In this document: positions 21,955-31,555 of the stretch, one piece after another | Numbering within the stretch: position 1 is the stretch's first letter | How the letters are laid out: every line of letters starts with the position of its first letter | Origin: Oscarella lobularis | Lineage: Eukaryota; Porifera; Homoscleromorpha; Homosclerophorida; Oscarellidae | Length of the DNA: 64,000 bases | Reading direction: 5' to 3' | Assembly (NCBI RefSeq): GCF_947507565.1 | Contig: NC_089191.1 | Coordinates: 1,612,001 to 1,676,000 of the forward strand | Notes under the pieces: generated by a model | Seen by the model: the letters and a program-made list of their open reading frames with translations, nothing else | Told to the model about the DNA's origin: nothing | Database searches by the model: none | Made by a program: the position numbers and the translations under genes

Positions 21955-23136
21955 TCAATCTGTGTCAGTCTCACTTTTTCTTCTTTTTTTAGGCGGCTCT
22001 TTCTCTGGACTTCGCACAGATTCTGGAGTAGCAGACTTCATAGACCCATTCACAATTTTTGCAGTAAATTTGCAACTCTCCATCAACGTAATTTTCAGTA
22101 TCTCCGCAGCTCCAACTCCTGTCAACTGTTCAACAACTTCCCGTTTTGCAAGTGCCGTGACCTTCTCTCCGTCATTTCCTTCAATAATCAAATCAGCTAA
22201 AATTTGAACAGCGCCAATCTTCACTTTTTGAAAACTGCCGCAAAGTGAGCACTCTCCATACTTCGCACCTTCTGCAAAGGGAATTTTGCCTCTGCAGGTC
22301 AACGTCACGCATCGGACGAACTTCTCGAATCTTCCCACACCAATTACCTCGGCACCATTTATAACTAACTCTGACATACTATCACTCTTATCAACTTCTG
22401 CGGCATCTTCTTTCACATCTCCAATATCATCGATTTCGTCAATCGACGAACCATACGTGGCAGATAAGCTCTTCTCATTCATATACTCTTTGACGCGCAT
22501 GCCATTTAAATTATAACTCTTTCCTTCAGCTAACTGTCCGATATTATCTTCCCAAAGCGCCAACCAAAGCAGACTTGAACTATCTGCTATTAAAACGCGC
22601 TGGATCCTCTTGGAATTGTCACTTCCAACAAATTCACTCTCTTCAATCCGAATGCACTTTACTCTCACATCAACAATTCTGTTGGCATCTTCATTCTTAA
22701 CCTAACGATCAAAGTTTATAATATAATATTAATCGCTTATTACAATAATCTTATGCAGTACCTCAGACAACGAATATGAACGCTGCCTTTCAACTGCGAA
22801 GCTCTCGCCGGACTCTTTCATTTTTGCAGCGGCTCCAATTCTCAATTCTATATCGCCGGACTTTGACCGCAACAGCTCAGCGTCGACGACCGACACCGAT
22901 TTTCCATCCTCTACGTATTTGGCGAGCCGCTCATGAGTAGCTCGATCGAATCCGTACAGCCGAATTCTTTTTTCCCCATCCGACAGTTCGCCGTCGAAAT
23001 GCATTCGGCTGCTTTTACTCTTCTTCAGCGGCGACAGCGACGAAACAACTCCGTGGACATTTGCTCTCCCTTCCGAGTTTGGAAGATCGGATAGCTTCTT
23101 AAATTCGCCTAAGCTGTCCAGTTTCCTACGAGCCAT
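21955..23136 (-). CDS. RPA-like single-strand DNA-binding protein (Helitron 2)
   Basis: Complement of join 21955-22701 and 22762-23136; a 60-bp intron (GTACTG...GTTAG) joins YSLSE to VKNEDANR. 373 aa, no internal stop. The N-terminal ~120 residues look like an OB fold (GVVSSLSPLKKSKSSRM, then KRIRLYGFD). A second OB-like part follows (RVLIADSSSLLWLALWEDN at about residues 160-178). A zinc-ribbon-like motif has C256/C261 and C276/C279, the first pair spaced CxxxxC instead of CxxC. The tail is basic (PKKRRK, nuclear-localisation-like). It is not close to the Helitron 1 protein. It runs antisense to its Helitron, so its promoter would lie near the element's 3' end. RPA-like identity is from architecture. 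Confidence 0.75.
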
Positions 23137-23287
23137 CGACCGCGTGTCAAGGTGTCAGAATGACGGCGGAATGAAGTGCGCTAAACAACCTCCCGAACGC
23201 GTGGCAAGGTGGGCAAGGTGTCAAAATGACGACAGCATAAAGTGCGCTAATACAAATAGCTTTCCCATCTACGGCAGAAATCTCCAA

Positions 23288-23318
23288 GCCCGTGCGTAGC
23301 ACGGGCCCTCCGAACTAG
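23288..23318 (+). other. Helitron 2 3' hairpin and CTAG end
   Basis: Perfect 8-bp stem with GTA loop, then CCTCCGAA and CTAG, followed by the host T. Confidence 0.9.
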
Positions 23319-23816
23319 TTATGCAAACTTTGCAAGACTATTTGCCACAAAACTATCCTCACGACAGAATCATCGCCTCAGGCGGAGATCAACTAACACG
23401 CGAGCGTCAACTGGCTGTTCAAAGACACATGGTTGACGGTGATACGCCTAAAGAACGACTGCAGCTGCTAGAACCGCAAATAGAAGACTGGCACTGTCTT
23501 GTCGTTCTTCTGAGTGTAAGATTGTCTTAGTTGGCGTAACCTCACACGAGTTAAAACAAGGTCACACTTTCTTTTAGGTGGCATGGAAATATCTTTATCA
23601 AGAGATCATGGAACGGTAGGCTTCTTTAAGAGTTTTCTAAACAGGCATACAGTCCAGAAGGAGCCAAAGAAAAGCGTCGACGCCACATTCGACTTTTTCC
23701 GGACAGTTGTGGTTGGACATTTCATGGCTAAAGCTTGTGAACAACTCAACATTTCGTCATTTGACGAAGAAGTTACTCTTCCGGAAGATGTTCGAAAAAG
23801 TGTCGACAGAGCATGA
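23319..23816 (+). pseudogene. DUF6589-type gene, 3' part
   Basis: Removing both Helitrons restores a continuous frame: ...HSDMNDI|MQTLQDYLPQ, with the Ile codon split by the insertion (A|TT). It continues with GGDQLTRERQLAVQRHMVDG and LEPQIEDWH, the conserved DUF6589 block. An intron at 23516-23577 follows. Exon 23578 starts VAWKYLYQE and then shifts frame at about 23600 to SRDHGTVGFFKSFLNRHTVQ and FFRTVVVGHFMAKACEQLN, again family-typical. It stops at 23816. The frameshift and the TAG at 16909 are damage separate from the insertions. Confidence 0.7.
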
Positions 23817-23929
23817 TCTATGTTCAGTAGCTCTACGCAGCACCGGTAGGATCAGTTGAATGTGTTCGTGGAAGCTCCGTTTGAGACGAGAGATTTCTTC
23901 ACTCTCAGCCATTGCAATGATTCACTTTA

Positions 23930-24080
23930 TGCGTAACGCACTTTATTCGTAACGCACTTTAATCCACTAAAAACCGCATGAGAAACCGCATGAAAAACCG
24001 AAATAAAAACCACATGAAAAATCAAAATAAAAACCGCATGACAAATCAAAATAAAAACCGAAGAAAAAACGATAACCAAC
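23930..24080. repeat. Short A-rich tandem repeat
   Basis: cgtaacgcactttat is duplicated, followed by about six ~20-bp units of the aaaaccgcatgaaaaa / aaatcaaaataaaaaccg type. 24081-24656 shows no gene I can support. Confidence 0.6.
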
Positions 24081-24656
24081 TTTAAAATAGGAAACCAAAT
24101 CAAGAATTGAATACTGCAATTTTGGCGGAAATGACGCGCCATATTATTTCACGTGCCAGGTTCACGGCGTTCGTCTAAATAAACAATGCGATGGCGTTAA
24201 AGACGGCTCGCCGGTGCAACTTATCTGGGACCGCAGGAAAGGACACAAATAGCGGTACTGCATGCACACCGGATATCGCTTATGGCATCTTCAGCGAGAG
24301 TTGCCTCAGTCATCGCACCTTATTTAGATCGAGCTCAAATTGTTATGACTGTGTACACAAGAATGCCCATTTGATGCTAATGGTACCCAATTCTTTTAGG
24401 CAAATGATGGGCGTGCCATACTCCTGTCATCCACGGGGTCCAGGAGCTGGCAGTTTTGTGTGCATGACGTGAGGGCACACGTGTCCTCATGCAGTCTTAC
24501 CCTCAGGGAGATGCACACTCTGTGCTTGTCACTCGAAGACGTTGGACTGATCGTGTGGAAAAGATTCCCTAAGTTGTCTGTCATCATGTTATTACAATGA
24601 AAAAGGCAAGCTGCATTTAGAACGCTTGATGCCTGAGTGACTACTAAGTGTAGTAG

Positions 24657-26060
24657 TTAGTGACGTTCTCCGATGAGTCGTACCTGTAGGTTTACGAGAG
24701 CAGCTGTAATCATCATTATCTGATCCAAAGTACCTTGTGTTGCACTGTTGCTCTGTCGTCGGTTAATGTAATGAAATTCTCTTAGGTGGCCAAAAGCTCT
24801 TTCGACATGAACTCTAGCTGACGCTAATTTTCTGCTGTAAAGTTCTTCCTGTCTTATCAACTGCTCAAGAAGACCACTTTTCTCAACAGTCTTTCTGTCA
24901 GAAGTACAACCAGGGAATCCCGATGACATGTACACAAATGAACCAGTATAGAGATCAATAACCGCCAAATACTTCACCGTCGTGTGATTTTTGTAGGAAG
25001 AAAACTTTGCTTTCTGAGTAGAAAGTTTTCGAGGCTTTTGGGTAAATATTTCTGTGCAATCGATTGCCGCCACCGTGTTTGGGAAGTACGCCAAGACGTC
25101 CCATTTGGACCCGCGGTTGTTTGAGGCCAGCTGATTAATTTTGAGAAGTGTTTGAAAAGGAACGGCAACCACGCGCTCATTACCTTTGAAACGTAAGCTA
25201 TAGAAACGCCAAAACGATATGCTAAGTCTTTGTAGAGGCCCAATCGCAGTCTCAGCAGAACCATAAAAATTCATCTTGCAGACAAATTTTTCGACTTGCT
25301 CCCGATTTTTGACGGACGGGATAGCCGTGATCAAGACGGATACTTTCAACCGTCTGATCTTTGACACCCTTTGTTGAAGGAAACAGAACAATGCTCTGTG
25401 CTGCAGGCTTCAACCATGCTCACAGTATGTTAAACGTTTTCAACCCAAGGATCCCTGTATGAAACTTGACCGCGGCATCAGACTTCAGTGAATCAATACA
25501 AAATCTCTTCTTCTCCAAGGCGACCTGAAGCCGCGATATTTTGATTCTTAACTGTGCGTTGTCGTCACGCAGTTCCGCACAGTCGTTTCGCTGGCACAGC
25601 CATCATAACATCATGATCATCATCATGTTCAATAGCAACGGGACCTGTTGTTACCAAATCTTCTGAGCTTGCAAAAATCCCTTTGATCTCAGGTATCGCT
25701 GACAGTCGACTTGTCCGATATGTCTACTGTAGGCAGACATTCTTGTCCTTCGCACTTGGACTCCGTCTCTCCTCGTAATGAAGGTTGCAAATGACAGCGC
25801 TTGAACCAGGAATCCTATCGCGGCCTCTCGCATCTTGACGAGATATTCTCCGTAAGACAATTTTGCGCACCGTGTCCGACATACATGACAACGAGAAGAG
25901 CTTCAGTATTGATGCGGCGTTTCGGGCAGCTTGTGCTGCTAAGCGATGAGCACCGACACAGAAGAGACGTACCGCCTGGTAGTTGAGGACAGCGATTTTT
26001 TTGATTGTGACAGCCTGGAACGCTGCACTGTCGATAGCTTGGAGTAGACAACCGCAACGA
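24657..26060 (-). pseudogene. THAP + DDE_Tnp_4 transposase (Harbinger/ISL2EU-like)
   Basis: On the minus strand, in order and across frameshifts: a THAP-like start RQCSVPGCHNQKNRC (about 26020) with a likely CxxH partner (ICNLHYEE). Then a coiled coil (LRDDNAQLRIKISRLQVALE) and FHTGIPGLKTFNILWAWL. Then a helix-turn-helix, LRLGLYKDLAYRFGVSIAYV. The catalytic part (25150-24657) has NTVAAIDCTEIF (first Asp), SYKNHTTVKYLAVIDLYTGS, GCTSDRKTVEKSGLL and HVERAFGHL (Glu). The usual GDxxxADRGF segment with the second Asp is deleted between EELYSRK and SARVHVERA. Not functional. Related to the unit at 57.2-58.6 kb. Confidence 0.75.
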
Positions 26061-26085
26061 CGACGACGACGACGACGGCAACGAC
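26050..26085. repeat. (GAC)n-type microsatellite
   Basis: Imperfect gac/gacggcaac triplets in caacgacgacgacgacgacg. Confidence 0.7.
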
Positions 26086-26619
26086 GCTATCGTGCTGCGA
26101 TCGAGACTGTAGGGGACGCGCAGATGCAAAATTTTGGCATACAATACAGGTAAGACAAGATTCGTGGCGACGTGTTGTGTAATGTTTCGCTTTTGAAGAC
26201 GCTACGCCAACATGCGACGCTTTATCGGCGATTTCGCAGCTAGAAGAAATTCTTACCTCAAGGCAGAAGGTGGGTGAGTAGGTTTGTAGACGCTCTATCC
26301 GGCGGTGAAGGTGTACTGTTTGTGTGGGCTTTTGGAACGAAGTTGCAGCCGAGTATATGTTTCTCAAAATGGCGGCGACATCGCAGTTTGCGGCGATAAC
26401 GACTACAAATTAACCCAGGGTGCAAATGCTCGAGTCTGTCAAAACAAAGCCTTATGTAATCATTGCAATGCCCGTTCTACGCCAGACCCTCGCTCTTCGA
26501 AAAAATGCGCAGAAAATAATCATTATTGATTGTACTCATTACCGTCGACAAATGCGCGCGCTCATAAAATCACGCCCTCTTAAAAGGTCTCTTCCATCAG
26601 CCGCTCTTCTTTTCTCAAA

Positions 26620-27015
26620 GAAGTGGCTCAATCCTTTCCATCTTTGTACCAGTTCGTTGCTCGTTGCTGTTTCCTCCCGCCAGGACTTTGCTTCCAACAG
26701 AAAATGAATATCAAGTGCTTTCTATCAGAAGAGGGCGTCCAACAAGGTGACCCTTTGGGGCGTTTTCTTTTTGCGCTTGCTCTGCAACCTTGCTTGCGAG
26801 TGGCTGCTGAGGAGTGCTCCAGAGTTTTAGTCGTTAGCTACCTTGATGACGCAGTTATTGAGAAATTTCTGTCAGCTCCTACGAACATTGACACCACCCC
26901 GAGCGAGCGATTCCTTGGAGGCCACCACATCTTCCGTGCAAGCGGAGCACTCGGCAATATTCGCCCTCTGATGTGTAAGTCAGTTGCTCTATTTCCAGCA
27001 ATGACAACACTGTGA
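26620..27015 (+). pseudogene. LINE reverse-transcriptase fragment
   Basis: The frame carries EEGVQQGDPLGRFLFALALQ and VVSYLDDAV, the B and C motifs of a non-LTR reverse transcriptase; YLDD is the active-site signature. Flanking residues (QFVARCCFLPPGL before; no fingers or thumb domain after) and the 130-residue length show a short remnant. The frame loses similarity after YLDDAV. 26100-26620 contains no domain I can name. Confidence 0.75.
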
Positions 27016-27165
27016 GTGATGACTGTCGGGGGCAATTCGACCTCTATGGAGGCGCAATTTCGTTGACGTTTGTGACAGCAACCCTTGATGAATATGGATG
27101 TGTTCCGCCCTGTAAACGTAGCCACTGAGCAAAAAGGCGATTTGCTTTAGCCATAAGTCGGAACC

Positions 27166-27193
27166 TACAGTGCGTCCCACGTCCGATCGAAAA
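27166..27193 (+). repeat. Left TIR with TA duplication
   Basis: TA followed by CAGTGCGTCCCACGTCCGAT plus CGAAAA, 26 bp, identical to the inverted copy at 30336-30361. Confidence 0.9.
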
Positions 27194-27699
27194 TGGGCGT
27201 GACTTACTATTTTACCTGCGTTTGTATCGTTTCTCTTTGCAAATAAAATAAATACGTACATCCATACGTTCTTTGGTCTTTCCTCTACCTGCCGAGATGC
27301 TTCGTTTGACGATCATTCATTGAACATTTTAGTTGAGCGACGCTATAATACGCAGTCCTTCGATCAACGTTAGGCTATTTTTAAGACAAACGGAGTGATT
27401 CCTTGAGCAGCGGCTAATTTTAGCACCATCTTTACCGCTTTTAGGTCTTCAAGAACTCTTTGGGCTTTCCGAAACCATTCGGTTGTTGGCCGTAGGGCGA
27501 TTTTTGCGGGGGGCGTGCCTAAATTACGTTAGGCTAATGCGTGGCTAAACGCAACGACCTCCGCCAATTCACTTACCGCAGCATGATAAAGAGATAGGTT
27601 CTTTTCATTCGCTTTCGAACGTTTCTTCCGAACGAGCTCATATTGTCGAAACACGTGGTAAAGCACATGTAGCTGTATTAGCGTACGCTTTCCGCAGAA

Positions 27700-28313
27700 A
27701 TGTCTTCCGTTCCCGTTTTTTCGTTTCTTTGCCAAATTAAAGGAATTCGTCTGTACTCCGGCTACACCGAAGACGCCGCCGGTGAAAAAATCGTTTTTGA
27801 ACGCGAAAGGACGAATTCTCACGATGCGAACGCGATCGGCGCTTGGCTGGGTCGCTTCAAAGTAGGCCACGTTGATCGCGATGTCGCTAGAGTGCTTTCT
27901 CAGCCGATTAATAACGGCTGGATATCTGTGGACGGGTAAATAACTGCATAAAATCATTTTGACAAATTTGCTAAATTGGTGCTTTTAGCAAGCTCATCGG
28001 AGAGCCGTATTCAAGTGACTTGCGAGGCTCAATGAGCTGGAGATTCCGGGTTCGAGATTGTAAAATCACAGTTTCTGGCATCGAGTCGACAGTGGACAAA
28101 TTTGAGACATGCTATCGACTCTTCACGGAAATAGAGGACCTTGGACTCAATCCGGATTTTCTCGACTACGGAGAAGAATTCAGCGATGAAGATTTACCAG
28201 CGGAGAGTGAAGGAGACACAACTCCACCATTGTCTCCTGTATCGACTGAAGACGACTATAATTCAGACGAATCGTACTCAATCTTGCAGCCTAAAAGAAG
28301 TAGAATGCAATAA
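27700..28313 (+). CDS. HIRAN-domain protein inside the mariner-like element
   Basis: Join 27700-27935 and 27989-28313; the 53-bp intron (GTAAAT...TTTTAG) splits a Gly codon. 186 aa, no internal stop. Residues ~12-80 form a HIRAN domain: GIRLYSGYTEDA, then ERERTNSHDANAIGAW and KVGHVDRDVARVL, matching the pattern xG(x)YY...REPxNxxDxNAI...vGhl. HIRAN in HLTF/Rad5 binds 3' ends of single-stranded DNA. Here it stands alone, with a C-terminal acidic Ser/Glu/Asp tail (about 155-178) and a final basic PKRSRMQ. Its role could be to bind transposon or host DNA ends; that is inference. The stop codon TAA lies inside an AATAAA signal (28309-28314). Confidence 0.8.
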
Positions 28314-28314
28314 A
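28309..28314 (+). terminator. AATAAA overlapping the HIRAN stop codon
   Basis: The hexamer contains the TAA stop at 28311-28313. It would give an extremely short 3' UTR before the transposase gene's end. Confidence 0.5.
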
Positions 28315-28339
28315 GGCGTTGAACTCTCTCTGTTTGCAA

Positions 28340-28425
28340 TTAGGTGGCTTTTAGAAAAGCCGGGGTTGGTTTTTAGAAAAGCCGGGGTTGGTTTTTAGAA
28401 AAGCCGGGGTTGGTTTTTAGAAAAA
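28340..28425. repeat. 22-bp tandem repeat, ~3.7 copies
   Basis: ttttagaaaagccggggttggt repeats at 22-bp spacing between the convergent gene ends; the last copy is degenerate (aaaaaccggttg). Confidence 0.85.
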
Positions 28426-28440
28426 CCGGTTGTGCCCACT

Positions 28441-30233
28441 TAGTTTCCAACGGAAACTCTCCGGTGGGACTTGTAAACGCGTACAGCTTTCTCCAGGGCG
28501 TCTCCAGATAAACCTTCGCGGTAAAGCTTTTCGTACTGACCGACGCCGCTAAAGAAGCCATCGATAGTGCTTGCTGCAATACGATCGAGGCTCTGTGGAA
28601 TTGTCGAGCGAAGCCCCCAGATGGTGTAGTCGCAGTGCGAACGTGTGTACTGTTTGGCCGAGCACCAGACACGCTCAATCGGGTTGAGCTCGCAGTGGAA
28701 CTTTGGAAGGTAAATGACCTCGTGTCCTGCGTGACGAACAATTTTTTCGACTTCATTCGGTTCGGAAATGAAATCTTCGTGCGACGACAGGATAGCGCGA
28801 AGCTGATCCCTGGATTTCCCACGCACATCGATTCCTCTTTCCGTCAGCACACAATCTAGCCCCTTAGGTATTCCGTTCTCGTCTACCAGCGATTGAGGAC
28901 TTCCGTTCGACACAGTATCATGCATAACAGGCTGACGTCCTGCTGGCCCCTTGTTCATTGCTTTGGCATTGAGAGCGTCACTTGGCATGCGGCGATGGCA
29001 AGGGCTGTTGTCGAGGACAAAAAGAGCCTTCCGTCCAGGGTATTTGGAATTAAAAATGCCGATTGCCTTCGACATTTGATCTTTGAATCGATCAGCATTC
29101 CAGTACCCTTCTCTAGTTCCACCGACTTCCAAGTACTCCCTTGCCGAAAGTTGACGCTCCTGGTCCTGCAAGAAGCTTCTGTCAGCTTCTACAATGAAAT
29201 CGGAGACCATAATAGCTCGGCCCTCCGATTTGGATTTCACTGGATTGAAAGAGCCGTCGCACCAAAAGGAAGGTTGGTCGTCGTTAGAGTGAAAGATGCA
29301 CTCGTCATGATACACTCTGATGAAGCCGCTTCTGTCAAACTCTTCCATGTCACCCAAGTATTAACCACGGCGTTTTATGACGTCATCTCTCTCATGTCCA
29401 TCAATATAGACCCCCTTTTTGTACTTGGTCACAGAGAATCCCAGACGAGTCATCCACCGATAAATCGTACTTCTTCGAACAACCAAATTTCTGTTTCCAA
29501 GAAGGGGAAGGACGTTCGCATTTACGTATTTCTGCACGTCAGACACCGTGAGGTTGGGTTCTCCTTTGCGGACGCTGTTTTCTCGGATGAACTGTGTTAT
29601 CATCAGTTGAAGCTCCGCCTCGCCGTCAAGAAGCCAGACTGGCCCGTTCTGCTTTTCACGAACACCCTCACAATCAGACTCATTATCAGTCGCAATCGAC
29701 GTCAACCAGCGACGAACTGTTTGTGCATTGCAACCAACAACTGACGCAGCTCTTTCGCACGCTTTCGTGATCCCGAGGTGGTCGTTCTGACACACCAGAT
29801 AGGCGGCGAACATTCGTCGATCGACGTCTTGAAGATCGGCTATCCATTCATTAACGCGAATACAAGCGACATCGATTTCATCTTACCGTTGTCGAGATTT
29901 ACTAGCAGCCGATTCTGAAGAAAGTGGACGCTCACTTTGTCGCTTCCGACCACGTCCAGCTGTTTGACCGCCTTTCGCGGCGTCCCCTCGAGGCTTCAAT
30001 TTGTGCATCCTGTTGACTTTGGTAATGAAATCAGAAGCGCGGTTCAGTGCGGCACGCTTCGGTCGCGTGCCGTCCTCTATCGACGAGCAAGGAGTAGAAG
30101 AAGACGGGTTGGTGTTTAAAACACCGGTTGGAGAGGTGTTGCAGACGAAGGAGGAAAACAATCCATTCAAACCATGCGCGAGAAAGCCGAGACACCCGTA
30201 CAAACCCGGATGCTCCCCAAAAGGGGGCCGCAT
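28441..30233 (-). pseudogene. Tc1/mariner-like DDE transposase with in-frame stops
   Basis: One minus-strand frame runs from about 30233 to 28441 with only two interruptions, TAA at 29885-29883 and TAA at 29363-29361. The N-terminal region is Ser/Arg/Lys-rich. The middle part has helix-turn-helix features (ACERAASVVGCNAQTVRRWL and STIYRWMTRLGFSVTKYKKG). The catalytic core has RVYHDECIFHSNDDQ (first Asp), KALFVLDNSPCHRRM (second Asp) and LPKFHCELNPIERVWCSAKQ (third acidic residue, Glu). It ends in YREGLSGDALEKAVRVYKSH, as in a subgroup also found in fungi. All three catalytic positions are kept. Either an otherwise intact copy with two nonsense changes, or exons whose junctions I have missed; no splice sites fit well. 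Confidence 0.8.
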
Positions 30234-30335
30234 CGTAAACTCGGTTTTTTAGTAATCTTTATTCTTTTACTACTCTATATAGACTAAGCAACCGGTAAAA
30301 AACTTTTGGAAAAAGTTCAAATTAGCCGGAAATTT

Positions 30336-30363
30336 TTTTCGATCGGACGTGGGACGCACTGTA
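30336..30363 (-). repeat. Right TIR with TA duplication
   Basis: Exact inverted copy of 27168-27193, followed by TA at 30362-30363. Confidence 0.9.
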
Positions 30364-31075
30364 GCTCATTTGCTTTCGCACGCGGCCGTAAATGACCGGA
30401 AACGCTTGTTCTGATTTCGTTAATGTTGAACTAACAAATCAAACTGTAGAAAACGCTAGTAAATCGTGTCGGCTCTGAGGACGTCTTAATTAATGGCAAA
30501 TGCGCCTAGTTTTTCGAAGTACCATACGGAAACTGGTCGCGAGCGCGTGGCAAGCCAGGCTCACAAAAGGTCGGAGTTGCCAACTCCTTTTCTATCCCTG
30601 GTTACAGCGCTCCTCTCCGCCACAAAATGGTTGAGTAGGAGCTGCCTCTGGCATTGAAACGATTGATTCAATAAGAAACGTCGCATACCATCTGAATATT
30701 TCTAGAAAATAACTAAATAGATCTGGTCGACCTATTTGCAGTAAATAACAACTCGCGGGCAGCTGATCCGTTTCTCTTTGAGTTGTGTTACAAGAGGATT
30801 GAACACTTCGGCGATATCATTGCCTATTCTCCTTAGAATATACGGACGTTAGATAGATCAGGAGTGCGAATGACTTCCCTTCCATCCTACATACACGTAT
30901 TAGCTTAGCGCGGAACAAGCGAGTGACTGTTGCAGTAAGAGCATCGGAACACGACCAAGCAATGCTCTAATTTCTCCAACTGATGCACATCACGATCGAA
31001 AAGCCTCTTTTCTCGTTGTCGACTCGCCCCTAAAAGATAGCCAAGTTACGTAAGTACAGCAGAGCACGCAGTGGA
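30364..31075. other. No recognisable gene
   Basis: About 0.7 kb without domains or clear repeats. Confidence 0.4.
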
Positions 31076-31498
31076 ATCATCACCATTCTAACACCGTGTG
31101 TGCTTCGTCGGCAACGACAGCTATCACCTGACTTCGGACGCTTGGTAGTTGAAGAAAAACGCCACTCGTCCTTTTGAAGAAACTTATCGGGGCTTCCATA
31201 AGCGAGTGGACAGGCACCTCGCACTATCTTCTCGTCATCTCGCACTATCTTCTCGTCATCGGCCTGCGTAGTATAGGCTTCGAAGGGTGACGACTTGGTC
31301 GTGCATTAGAGCTTTCAAGGGACTGATGACGACGATATTGACAGTCTCATGGCCTTGGAAGACCTTGTTCCCAAACCCCGTGGGGAAGCCGGCGAATACA
31401 TCGCTGCCGCAATAAAGCGCGGCTATACACGACCGCTGCTCATCTTTCACGCGTTTTATAGACAATCGAGCGCAAAGTGCTCGAAACGCCGCATCCAT
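31076..31498 (-). pseudogene. RecQ-family helicase fragment
   Basis: The minus strand reads RVKDEQRSCIAALYCGSDVF and then FPTGFGNKVFQ (Walker A; functional RecQ proteins have GKS, here GNK) and VVISPLKALMHDQV (motif Ia). After shifts come RGACPLAYGSPDKFL and, in a third frame at about 31130-31076, VIAVVADEAHTV with the DEAH Walker B. This is the first half of a RecQ ATPase core; the rest is missing. The lost Lys and at least two frameshifts mean it cannot work. Stand-alone RecQ-like fragments of this kind may be element-borne, but no ends are visible. Confidence 0.7.
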
Positions 31499-31555
31499 GG
31501 CGAAGTGAAGCTAATAGACCCCGCACGCTATACGCCTACATTAATTTAATAATGC

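Larger units (their letters stand above)
21107..23318 (+). mobile_element. Helitron 2, adjoining Helitron 1, with antisense RPA-like gene
   Basis: It starts directly after CTAG of Helitron 1 with TCTATTCTACTAAGAG and shares the GCCATCTTG...TGACGTCA block of Helitron 1. The 3' end has an 8-bp perfect stem (GCCCGTGC-GTA-GCACGGGC, 23288-23306), eight bases, then CTAG at 23315-23318. The host exon resumes with TT. The single gene lies on the opposite strand. No Rep/helicase. At 23138-23255 a ~60-bp segment (caaggtgtca(g/a)aatgacg...aagtgcgctaa) is duplicated upstream of that gene. Confidence 0.85.
27168..30361. mobile_element. Tc1/mariner-like transposon with HIRAN passenger gene
   Basis: A 3194-bp element with perfect 26-bp terminal inverted repeats, flanked by TA on both sides (27166-27167 and 30362-30363) as in Tc1/mariner transposition. 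It holds a plus-strand HIRAN-domain gene (27700-28313) and a convergent minus-strand DDE transposase (28441-30233). A 22-bp tandem repeat lies between their 3' ends. The identical ends suggest recent activity, though the transposase frame has two stops. Confidence 0.85.

Noticed and set aside
23583-23640. Intron at 23617-23645 (gtaggc...aacag)
   Set aside because: Splicing it out would delete DHGTVGFFKSFLNR, which is conserved in the family. A one-base frameshift at about 23600 explains the data better.
28893-29744. 283-codon plus-strand frame
   Set aside because: Antisense to the mariner transposase, which carries all the recognisable motifs.
16909-29885. Alternative genetic code or systematic stop readthrough
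   Set aside because: TAA, TAG and TGA all serve as ordinary ends of intact frames here (RPA-like, HIRAN, RING). The internal stops lie in decaying elements.
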